Notes under the pieces: model-generated
The model's input: only the letters and a program-made list of their open reading frames with translations
What the model was told of the DNA's origin: nothing
Databases searched by the model: none
Made by a program: the position numbers and the translations under genes
Part shown: positions 1 to 8,708 of the stretch, one piece after another
Layout: every line of letters starts with the position of its first letter
Position numbering within the stretch: position 1 is the first letter of the stretch
Assembly (NCBI GenBank): GCA_963576735.1
Contig: CAUYWD010000115.1
Location: forward strand, 1-64,000
Length of the DNA: 64,000 nt
From: Bedellia somnulentella
Taxonomy: Eukaryota; Arthropoda; Insecta; Lepidoptera; Bedelliidae
Direction of reading: 5' to 3'

Positions 1-1018
1 TGGATTGAGCAATCGCGTTTTGCAGGCGCACAGTTGCCTCCCTGTAGGCTAGATAGGCTTCGGTTTTTTCGGCGTCCGTAGCCCGCCGCCGTCTTCGGGT
101 TCTGTTACACCTTCGCCTACTAGCCAAACAGGCTGTGCGGAGTCCCGCGATTTCGCCCGACCACCAATACTGGCTCCTTCTCTCGCGGGGCCTGGTTCGT
201 GGCATCGCTGAGTCGCAGACGGTAATCATGGTTTCCCGGAACCATTCTGCCTCTGCTTCCGGGTTGATTACGTCTGGCTCGGGCTGCCAGGCCGCCACGT
301 TTGCTGCCGCCGTCAGCAGGTCTCGATCCAGCTTTTTTGCGCACCACCTTCTCTGGGTATCCTCCTGATGGGCAGGTCTTTTCGGCGTCGACATCCTCAT
401 CTCAACATAGTGATGGTCGGATAGAGTGGCCACATCGTCCATCACTCTCCAACCAGAGACCTTGCTGAGGGCCGAACGGTTCGCAAAGGAGAGGTCGACG
501 ACCGAATCCCCCTGCCATCGCGAGCAGGTGGGCGTTCCCCCGGAATTAAGTAACACGACGTCTAACTGGGCCGCCCATTCCTGGATGGTTTCCCCCCTGC
601 GGTTGCAAATTGTGTCCCCCCAGGCTCGGGATCGGGCATTAAAGTCCCCCAAGAGCATCATCGGGTGATGGGTGAGGTCACTCGTGCAGACCGCAAGGGA
701 GTCCAGAAAGGTCTCAAACTCAGCCAGGCTGCAGTTCGGTGAGGCGTAGCAGCTAACGATAACTGTTTTGCCCCACTTTACGGCAACCCAGCCTTGTCCC
801 TGTCTCAGCAATGTAGCGGGCATGTTGTTGAGGCTCCCACCCCAGTACACCGCTGCCATGCCTGTAGAATCTTTGAACCAGCGGGGATGATCTGGGACGC
901 TGTATGGTTCTTGGACCGCGGCCACTGCCACAGACCTTTCTGATGCGTATTGCATAAGGAGGTCTTGTGCCCCGCGGCAGTGGTTGAGGTTGCATTGGAT
1001 AATGATGTGGTTATCCAT
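1..1018 (-). CDS. Element A ORF2, N-terminal part (APE-type endonuclease), cut by window edge
   Basis: About 339 codons of ORF2 starting at the ATG at 1018-1016. It aligns without net gaps to the start of the intact ORF2 of element C, so no frameshift is seen in this part. It covers the apurinic/apyrimidinic-type endonuclease domain: the LNHCRGAQDL N-terminus, a GDFNARS catalytic block and an SDHHY motif. This domain nicks the telomeric target to prime reverse transcription. The ATG overlaps the end of ORF1 as ATGGATAA, where TAA is the ORF1 stop. The RT domain lies outside the window, so completeness cannot be judged. Confidence 0.85.
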   Translation of the reverse strand, partial: MDNHIIIQCNLNHCRGAQDLLMQYASERSVAVAAVQEPYSVPDHPRWFKDSTGMAAVYWGGSLNNMPATLLRQGQGWVAVKWGKTVIVSCYASPNCSLAEFETFLDSLAVCTSDLTHHPMMLLGDFNARSRAWGDTICNRRGETIQEWAAQLDVVLLNSGGTPTCSRWQGDSVVDLSFANRSALSKVSGWRVMDDVATLSDHHYVEMRMSTPKRPAHQEDTQRRWCAKKLDRDLLTAAANVAAWQPEPDVINPEAEAEWFRETMITVCDSAMPRTRPRERRSQYWWSGEIAGLRTACLASRRRCNRTRRRRRATDAEKTEAYLAYREATVRLQNAIAQS

Positions 1019-2797
1019 GTTTTGCGGCGTTTAGATCCTCCCCAGTGGTTGTTACCACTTTCGCCGGTATTCTCCCGGTCTTTTTGGCATTTCCGTTCAG
1101 GTGCTGTAGGCAGCTTTTGGATCCCAAGCGGTGGTTTGCTGGTTTCCCTGCCTCAGTGCACAGAGGGCATTTCGGCTCCTTTGCAGAGCATTCGCGGGCC
1201 TTGTGACCCCTTTCACCGCACCTATAGCAGCAGTCGCTGCGGTCGGCCGAGTTGGGACACTGTTTTCGGACGTGACCAAAGTCCATGCACTTATAGCACT
1301 GCGTTTTTCGGGATTTCAGGGGCTCAACTCGGGCAGCGGCCCACCCCACAGGCAGTGTCTTTCCCGTCGCCAGCTTATTTGCGACAGCTATAGGGCATTT
1401 CACCCAGGCCGTACCGAGTCGGCTTTGGCCTCTACGGTGAACGTCCCCCACCTTCACCTCCGACTCCTTGCAGCCGCTAGCTGCCACTATTGCGGCCACA
1501 ACGTCGTGGGCAGACAGCGAATCGTCAAGGTCGTGGATACGGACCTCCGAGGTTTTAACCGGCCGCACGATGCTGACCTCGAAGTCGGTCAGTTTCGCCG
1601 TCATGGCGGCAGCCAGTGCGTCGGCTTTTTTGGCACTTTCTGGCCCCGGTACCTCCAGCAGGAGCCCTCCCGAGAGGGTTTTCCTCTGCCGGACCGTTGG
1701 GATACCGAGGTCCCGCAGGTTAATCCGCTCCCTGGCCGCCTTCATTACCGCGCCTAGGGTGGAGTCAGTACCCTCCCTTGTCCTAACGGTGATAACCGCT
1801 TTGCTCGGGGCTTTCGGCGGCTTCTGGCTTTTTTGCGGTGTAGGCACCACCTTGACCACTGGAGTCCTCGGCTGCCTGACAGCCTGTGACGGCTTCGCTT
1901 TTGCCTTCCGACCGAGGGCCTTGACCCAATTCGTTTGGGGTTGCGGCCGACTGGAGGGGGGTCGTTAGGGGCCGAGATCTCCACCAGCGGTGGCAGGTCC
2001 GCAATTGGGGGGATCTTGGTCGGTTTGCGCCTCTTTCCGTTTCGTACCTCGGCGTTCGGTGCGGTCCTCCCTTCATTGGGAAACATCTCTTTGCGGAGAG
2101 TCGCAATCCTCTCCGCAACGAGCTTTTCTACCGCCTCCATATCCCGCTCGGGGTGTGCCGGCCGGTTGAGGAGTGGGGGTTCGGGGGCACTCTTCCCAGC
2201 CGAGCTGCTCAGCCTTGCAGCCGCAAGCTCTTCCTGCAGCTTCCCCACACGCTCCTCCAGTTTTACCAGCCTGGAGCGGAGGTCGGCGTTTTCCAGTCTC
2301 AGTTTTTCTTCTTGGTTGTGCTCCGATGATCTCATCGTGAGCTCAACCGAGGCCGCCTCAATGAGTCGAGCCGCCGCCCTGAGGTCCCTCACAAAGGTCC
2401 CTTTTAGGTTCTTCGACCTTTTGGCAACAAAGCAGACCGCTTTAGCGGCCTCCAGCGCCCTTGAGCCAACATCCACCGTTGGCTGCTCTTTGAGCTCTGA
2501 TGCCCAATCCTTACGGTCCGGGATTGGCTCAAAAGGCTCTTCTGGGGACACTTTTTTAGGCCTCTTAGGCTTCCCTTTTGGGTTTTCTAACGCCGCGGAA
2601 ACCTGCTTAGGCAGCTCCTTGCCTAGACTGCAGGAAGTTTCAGCGGGCGCGCCCATGGTAGGGGAGTCCAAGACAGTCACAACTTGAGCTTCCAGCTCTC
2701 CACTATCAAAGCCCGCAAAGGGCTCGCAGAAGCTTTGTGAGCCATCAATCTCAGTCACTGGGGATAACCCCCTTACTGGGGATCTAAACAGTGGCAT
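1011..2797 (-). pseudogene. Element A ORF1 (gag-like, CCHC zinc knuckles), frameshifted
   Basis: The N-terminal half is open from the ATG at 2797 down to about 1935 and the C-terminal half is open in another frame from 1859 to 1011. Relative to the 593-residue ORF1 of element C it has a net gain of 5 nt. The reading shifts in the proline-rich segment near 1920-2000, where several small indels are visible. The C-terminal part keeps three zinc knuckles (CYKCMDFGHVRKQC, CYRCGERGHKAREC and a longer CPLC..H..C). ORF1 proteins of this clade bind the element RNA and form the RNP. The break suggests the copy cannot make a full ORF1 protein unless the indels are assembly errors. Confidence 0.85.
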
Positions 2798-2884
2798 AGC
2801 AAAGCCTTAGAAACCTCCAGAGAGCGTTATATGCCTAAAAGCCGGATTTACAATTTTCCCATATTCGGTCATATTCTACCTGCC
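2798..2884 (-). other. Element A unique 5' UTR segment between ORF1 and monomer array
   Basis: An 87-bp segment upstream of the ORF1 ATG. Its first ~28 bp match the equivalent position in element C; after that C jumps straight into the monomer sequence, so C lacks the rest of this segment and the first part of a monomer. Confidence 0.7.
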
Positions 2885-4395
2885 TGCTAAATGGTGATAA
2901 TTAGCTATAAATAGCAAAAAGACAACAAAAAGGGGGTACAAAAGACAGAGATTAAGTTTAAAATTCCTCACGCCCATACATTTCGTATCGCGCTAAGGTG
3001 AACTTTTGAAAATCAATTTTTTGAGATTTTCTCTCAAACTATTAGGCCTATATCAGTGTTTAGGCACTCAAACAATCGGGCTCAGCGAGAGCTATCTAAT
3101 ACAACAGAAAAAAGTGGCAGTTTGCCTACAAAAAATTAAAAATAATTACAGAAAACCAAAATTTTTATGATAAAATATGATATTTTACACTTAAAACTAA
3201 CAATTTTATATTATTTTTCAGCTCGCGGAAGGCGGAACGCTGCTAAATGGTGATAATTAGCTATAAATAGCAAAAAGACAACAAAAAGGGGGTACAAAAG
3301 ACAGAGATTAAGTTTAAAATTCCTCACGCCCATACATTTCGTATCGCGCTAAGGTGAACTTTTGAAAATCAATTTTTTGAGATTTTCTCTCAAACTATTA
3401 GGCCTATATCAGTGTTTAGGCACTCAAACAATCGGGCTCAGCGAGAGCTATCTAATACAACAGAAAAAAGTGGCAGTTTGCCTACAAAAAATTAAAAATA
3501 ATTACAGAAAACCAAAATTTTTATGATAAAATATGATATTTTACACTTAAAACTAACAATTTTATATTATTTTTCAGCTCGCGGAAGGCGGAACGCTGCT
3601 AAATGGTGATAATTAGCTATAAATAGCAAAAAGACAACAAAAAGGGGGTACAAAAGACAGAGATTAAGTTTAAAATTCCTCACGCCCATACATTTCGTAT
3701 CGCGCTAAGGTGAACTTTTGAAAATCAATTTTTTGAGATTTTCTCTCAAACTATTAGGCCTATATCAGTGTTTAGGCACTCAAACAATCGGGCTCAGCGA
3801 GAGCTATCTAATACAACAGAAAAAAGTGGCAGTTTGCCTACAAAAAATTAAAAATAATTACAAAAAACCAAAATTTTTATGATAAAATATGATATTTTAC
3901 ACTTAAAACTAACAATTTTATATTATTTTTCAGCTCGCGGAAGGCGGAACGCTGCTAAATGGTGATAATTAGCTATAAATAGCAAAAAGACAACAAAAAG
4001 GGGGTACAAAAGACAGAGATTAAGTTTAAAATTCCTCACGCCCATACATTTCGTATCGCGCTAAGGTGAACTTTTGAAAATCAATTTTTTGAGATTTTCT
4101 CTCAAACTATTAGGCCTATATCAGTGTTTAGGCACTCAAACAATCGGGCTCAGCGAGAGCTATCTAATACAACAGAAAAAAGTGGCAGTTTGCCTACAAA
4201 AAATTAAAAATAATTACAAAAAACCAAAATTTTTATGATAAAATATGATATTTTACACTTAAAACTAACAATTTTATATTATTTTTCAGCTCGCGGAAGG
4301 CGGAACGCTGCTAAATGGTGATAATTAGCTATAAATAGCAAAAAGACAACAAAAAGGGGGTACAAAAGACAGAGATTAAGTTTAAAATTCCTCAC
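2885..4395 (-). repeat. 356-bp monomer array, 4.2 copies, 5' region of element A
   Basis: Unit starts (TGCTAAATGG) occur at 2885, 3241, 3597, 3953 and 4309, an exact 356-bp period; the last unit stops after 87 bp at the CCTAA tract. Units are almost identical. The first two carry TTACAGAAAACC where the later two, and all those in element C, carry TTACAAAAAACC. The unit is AT-rich and non-coding, with a TATAAATA box on the + strand (2906-2913 in the first unit). It lies between ORF1 and the 5' boundary, as promoter-bearing monomers do in some mammalian L1 elements; the promoter role here is inference. Confidence 0.93.
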
Positions 4396-4396
4396 C

Positions 4397-5170
4397 ACCT
4401 AACCTAACCTAACCTAACCTAACCTAACCTAACCTAACCTAACCTAACCTAACCTAACCTAACCTAACCTAACCTAACCTAACCTAACCTAACCTAACCT
4501 AACCTAACCTAACCTAACCTAACCTAACCTAACCTAACCTAACCTAACCTAACCTAACCTAACCTAACCTAACCTAACCTAACCTAACCTAACCTAACCT
4601 AACCTAACCTAACCTAACCTAACCTAACCTAACCTAACCTAACCTAACCTAACCTAACCTAACCTAACCTAACCTAACCTAACCTAACCTAACCTAACCT
4701 AACCTAACCTAACCTAACCTAACCTAACCTAACCTAACCTAACCTAACCTAACCTAACCTAACCTAACCTAACCTAACCTAACCTAACCTAACCTAACCT
4801 AACCTAACCTAACCTAACCTAACCTAACCTAACCTAACCTAACCTAACCTAACCTAACCTAACCTAACCTAACCTAACCTAACCTAACCTAACCTAACCT
4901 AACCTAACCTAACCTAACCTAACCTAACCTAACCTAACCTAACCTAACCTAACCTAACCTAACCTAACCTAACCTAACCTAACCTAACCTAACCTAACCT
5001 AACCTAACCTAACCTAACCTAACCTAACCTAACCTAACCTAACCTAACCTAACCTAACCTAACCTAACCTAACCTAACCTAACCTAACCTAACCTAACCT
5101 AACCTAACCTAACCTAACCTAACCTAACCTAACCTAACCTAACCTAACCTAACCTAACCTAACCTAACCT
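4397..5170. repeat. Telomere repeat (CCTAA)n, about 155 copies
   Basis: An uninterrupted pentamer tract with no variant unit seen. It separates the 5' end of element A from the poly(A) end of element B. The right edge reads CC followed by the T-run, fixing the insertion of B between C and T of the CCTAA strand. Confidence 0.99.
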
Positions 5171-5577
5171 TTTTTTTTTTTTTTTTTCGTGGGGAAATCC
5201 TCATGGATTCCCCGCCGCATGGGGGTGCGACGAGGATATGTCAGACTTCTACTGACTAAAACCCCACGGTGGCCCTTCTTGGTGCATACAGTTTGGGGGT
5301 CCTTGAAGACTTTAACCAGAGGCAATATTCCTCGGACCCCCAGCACCTAACGCCTTGTGGCGTACCTCAATAGGGGGTTTTTGGTACCCCCCTTTTTGCC
5401 ATCACCAAGCAGCGGACGCTCAGGGCCACCTGAGCGTCCGCCCTTCTCGGGCAGGGTTGAGTAGCGCGCAGATAACCCCACTCTGCGCGCCTCCTGCCCG
5501 TGGAGCCCCACTTTCGGCGACGCACGCCATATGGGGGCTCCGTGGTCTAAGAAGACCCTACCAAAGGCCGCGGTGCA
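5171..5577 (-). other. Element B 3' UTR with conserved terminal stem-loop
   Basis: About 400 bp between the ORF2 stop and the poly(A). A stem GTCAG (5240-5244) / CTGAC (5252-5256) with a 7-nt loop matches in position and flanks (TATGT...TAAA) the stems of elements C and E, which have GTGGG/CCCAC instead: two base pairs change together. A second small stem CGCA/TGCG lies at about 5217-5230. 3' UTR structure is known to be needed for SART1 reverse-transcription start, so a role in RT recognition is plausible but inferred. Confidence 0.75.
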
Positions 5578-8500
5578 TCAAGGGTTCCTGGCACCGCGGC
5601 GACGACGGCCCCTTCTGGTGGGGTCCGCCAACTCCCTCTCTCGTTCGGCGGCCTCCTTTGCAAGCATGACTCGTTCGCAAAAGGAGGCCGCCGCCGCCCA
5701 CGCATCGGGTCTCTCCACCATAGCCGCGACCACGGCCGGCAGAGAGAGATCCGGGCCGATGACCGCCCGGAGTGCTGCCCTCTCTTCATCCCACGCTGGG
5801 CACACTTCTAATGTGTGTTGTGCCGTCTCCTCGGGGCAATTTAGACAGTGGTGGCAACGAGCAGCCTGCTCCTTGCCCAGCCGCCACAGGTATTTTCCGA
5901 AGCAACCATGCCCGGAAAGGACCTGTGTCAGCCGAAAGCTCAGAGATCCGTGCTCTCGCTGCAACCACTGCGTAAAGACGGGGAGGATCGCCTCCACCGT
6001 CCTGTGCCCCGCACTCGGCTGACCCAGCCGCAGTGCCCAGGCCTCTAGGGCAGCTGACTCGACCTCCCGTTTGTAGGCCGCAGTCTCCCGATCCGTGGGC
6101 CAGTGGCCCTGTGTCCGCCGTTCTTCACGCCAGTGGAAGGTCGACGCGAGAACTTGCGCGTCTAACTCCCACGGCTTTGAACCCGCCATTAGGCAGGCAG
6201 CCTCTAGGGATACCGTGCGGTATCCCCTTGACGCCCTGACAGCCATGAGTCGTTGCGGCGCATGAAGAAGCGCCGCGTTTGACCCTTTCAGGGCGTCAGC
6301 CCACACTGGGGAGCCGTACATAGCCATGGACCGTACGACTCCCATATAGAGCTGCCTGCACCCGTCCCTAGGGCCCCCAAGGTTCGGCAGGAGTCTGCAG
6401 AGTGCAGCTGCCGCAACCATCAACCGGGGCCCCAAACGCTCGAAGTGAGCGCGGAACGTCCAACGGCCGTCGAGTACTAATCCAAGGTATTTCAAACTTG
6501 ACTCGACGGCAATCCTCTCGCCACCCACGACGATGGCGGATTCCCCAACCGGCGGACCGTTCCGAGGACCATGGAACCACATGGCCTCGGACTTATTCAG
6601 GGCCACTTCCAGACCCAACGACCTTATTCGGCGCACCACGTGCGCCACTCCCGCAGTCCCGCGGATGGCGGCCTCTCTGTAGGTCTTGCCTCGAGCCGTC
6701 ACTAGGGTGTCGTCTGCATAGCAGGTGAGTTGGACACCCCAGAGGTTGGCGCCGCGTAAGACCCAATCGTAGCCGATGTTCCACAGAAGCGGGCCCAAGA
6801 CTGAGCCCTGTGGAACACCGCAAGACATTTCGCGGCGACCCCAACCCTCCCGAAGCGGATACGTAATGTACCGGTCCGAGAGGTACGACCCGAGAATCCT
6901 CCTGATGTAGGGAGGCACGTCATGGTACTTCAGTGCCTCCTCAATGCAAGACCAGGGCATGGTGTTAAAGGCGTTTTTAATGTCGATCGAGACCGCCAAC
7001 ACCACCTCGCCCTGGGAGACCGCCTCGTCCGCTATTGAGCGGACCCGCAGAACCGCATGAACGGTGGAACGACAACGCCGGAAACCGTACTGGTGGTCTG
7101 AGAGGTTCGGACCAATTTCTTCGAGGTGATTGACGATGCGGGCCGAAACCACCCGCTCCAAGAGCTTGCCCGCCTCATCAAGCAAGACGATTGGCCGGAA
7201 TGCCGAAGGCTCTATGGAGTCGGCGGGGCGCCCCTCCTTTCTCAACAAGACGAGTTTGCCCGTCTTCCACGGCTCCGGAAATACGCCTTCCTCCAGGCAC
7301 GCAGAAAACAGGCCCCGAAACTTCACTTCAAGGAAGGGCTTGAGCGCCACAACCCACGCCTGCCCCGGGATTCCATCTAGACCCGGGGCTGTCTTCTTAG
7401 CTTTAAGGCGCTCGATGGCCACCGCCAACTCTGGCTCCGTCACCTCGGGAACCAGCTGGTCGTCCACCGGACGTTGCCGTTCGCATATCATCACGGGGGG
7501 TTGATGCACCCCCCTATCCGGGAACAGTGCCGAGACGACATTTTCCACCACGTGGGGCTGGAGGCTCGTCGTGAGTGGGGGAGCCCAGGGGCGGAGCCTT
7601 TGCATCGCCAGTCTATAGGGGCGCCCCCACGGATCTCTATTAAGAGCCTCCCGAAGTTCCTTTCTGGACTCTTCTTTGGCCCTGATGATAGCAATTTTCA
7701 GGGCCTTTTTCGCCTCGCGAAAGACCTCCACGCGGCGGAGTTCCTCGGCCTCGTCCCGGGGTCTTCTCCTCCTCTGTCTTTTGCACCGGCGGCGTGCCAC
7801 GATGCTCGCCTCTCGTAGGCGAGCAATTTCGGCAGACCACCAGTGCACTTGGCGTCTCGGAGCCATAGGCCCCACTCGGGGCATAGACGCATCGCAAATC
7901 TCTGTGAGAGCCTCACGAAACCAGTCCACCTCAGCACGGATGTCAATTGCTGTACCAGACGGTGCCACCCAGGACTGAACAATAGCTGCCTCGACCATAG
8001 TTTCTTTGTCCAGCCTGCTGAGGGCCCATCTGGGCCCCCCATTCGTCGACTGACCGCCTGGTAAGGTGGCTGCACGGGACGTGGAGAGGTCGTAACGGAT
8101 GTAATGATGATCCGAAAACGACTCCACGTCTGTGATGACTCTCCAGCCCTTGATCAGGGCCCAGAGACCGGGAGTTGCGAAAGTCAGATCGACAATCGAA
8201 CTCCCGTTATGCCGAACGCATGTGGGTGTCGAACCCCTATTTACAATGGCCACACCCGTGGCTGTAGCCCACTCTAGCACGACCTCGCCAAAACGATCAG
8301 TGGCCGGAGATCCCCAAGCCACAGACTTGGCATTGAAATCTCCGGCGACCAGGACTTGACGAGGAGAGCGTTGCAGGACTGCTGCTTCTAACTCCTGCAT
8401 GAACACTTCATAGTTGGCAAGGGTTTCATTTGGGGAAAAGTATATTGAAAAAATCACTATTTCCCCGACACGAGCTGAGACGAAACCCCTGCCTCTAACC

Positions 8501-8706
8501 ACCTCTTCCAGCAGCAGTCCTGATGACTGGCTGACGGTTATCGCCGCCACGCCATCCAGGTCCGACACCCAGTTTACCCCTGAAGGGACAAAGTATGGCT
8601 CCGAGACCACTCCTATTTGTATCAACCACTCCGCCATGCTTTGGAAGAACAAATCCTGGGCAGTGGCGCAGTGGTTGAGATTCACCTGGAGGAATCGCAT
8701 GGCCAT
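5578..8706 (-). CDS. Element B ORF2: endonuclease-reverse transcriptase, intact (1042 aa)
   Basis: A full-length R1-clade ORF2 that would nick TTAGG/CCTAA DNA and copy element RNA into the nick. The APE-type endonuclease covers about residues 1-205: LNHC at 9-12, SEPY with Glu36, GDFNAKS at 122-128 and SDHHY with SDH at 198-200. RT motifs follow: Asp575 in SIDIKNAF (motif A), GVPQGS from 630 (motif B) and YADD at 663-666 (motif C). A C-terminal zinc finger of CX2C...HX4C type begins at Cys951. The ATG at 8706-8704 overlaps a second in-frame ORF1 stop (TAATG), a stop-start arrangement like that reported for SART1 translation coupling. All key residues seen are present. Closest relative here is the D copy. 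Confidence 0.95.
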   Translation of the reverse strand: MAMRFLQVNLNHCATAQDLFFQSMAEWLIQIGVVSEPYFVPSGVNWVSDLDGVAAITVSQSSGLLLEEVVRGRGFVSARVGEIVIFSIYFSPNETLANYEVFMQELEAAVLQRSPRQVLVAGDFNAKSVAWGSPATDRFGEVVLEWATATGVAIVNRGSTPTCVRHNGSSIVDLTFATPGLWALIKGWRVITDVESFSDHHYIRYDLSTSRAATLPGGQSTNGGPRWALSRLDKETMVEAAIVQSWVAPSGTAIDIRAEVDWFREALTEICDASMPRVGPMAPRRQVHWWSAEIARLREASIVARRRCKRQRRRRPRDEAEELRRVEVFREAKKALKIAIIRAKEESRKELREALNRDPWGRPYRLAMQRLRPWAPPLTTSLQPHVVENVVSALFPDRGVHQPPVMICERQRPVDDQLVPEVTEPELAVAIERLKAKKTAPGLDGIPGQAWVVALKPFLEVKFRGLFSACLEEGVFPEPWKTGKLVLLRKEGRPADSIEPSAFRPIVLLDEAGKLLERVVSARIVNHLEEIGPNLSDHQYGFRRCRSTVHAVLRVRSIADEAVSQGEVVLAVSIDIKNAFNTMPWSCIEEALKYHDVPPYIRRILGSYLSDRYITYPLREGWGRREMSCGVPQGSVLGPLLWNIGYDWVLRGANLWGVQLTCYADDTLVTARGKTYREAAIRGTAGVAHVVRRIRSLGLEVALNKSEAMWFHGPRNGPPVGESAIVVGGERIAVESSLKYLGLVLDGRWTFRAHFERLGPRLMVAAAALCRLLPNLGGPRDGCRQLYMGVVRSMAMYGSPVWADALKGSNAALLHAPQRLMAVRASRGYRTVSLEAACLMAGSKPWELDAQVLASTFHWREERRTQGHWPTDRETAAYKREVESAALEAWALRLGQPSAGHRTVEAILPVFTQWLQREHGSLSFRLTQVLSGHGCFGKYLWRLGKEQAARCHHCLNCPEETAQHTLEVCPAWDEERAALRAVIGPDLSLPAVVAAMVERPDAWAAAASFCERVMLAKEAAERERELADPTRRGRRRRGARNP

Positions 8707-8708
8707 TA

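Larger units (their letters stand above)
1..4396 (-). mobile_element. Element A: telomere-targeted R1-clade non-LTR retrotransposon (3' part outside window)
   Basis: Minus-strand element that enters the window inside ORF2 and runs through ORF1, a short 5' UTR and a tandem 5' monomer array to the CCTAA tract. It is collinear and nearly identical with element C: coordinates differ by a constant 14333 through the visible ORF2. ORF1 carries net indels of 5 nt relative to C, so this copy is probably inactive. The 5' boundary falls part-way through a monomer and meets telomere repeat directly. SART- or TRAS-type is inferred from the location in TTAGG repeat and the CCHC ORF1 plus EN/RT ORF2 layout; the exact family cannot be fixed by eye. 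Confidence 0.9.

Noticed and set aside
135..1393. Plus-strand ORFs across elements A to E (for example 950-1393, 1935-2687, 26267-26779)
   Set aside because: Antisense shadows of intact minus-strand ORF1/ORF2 with codon-pattern bias.
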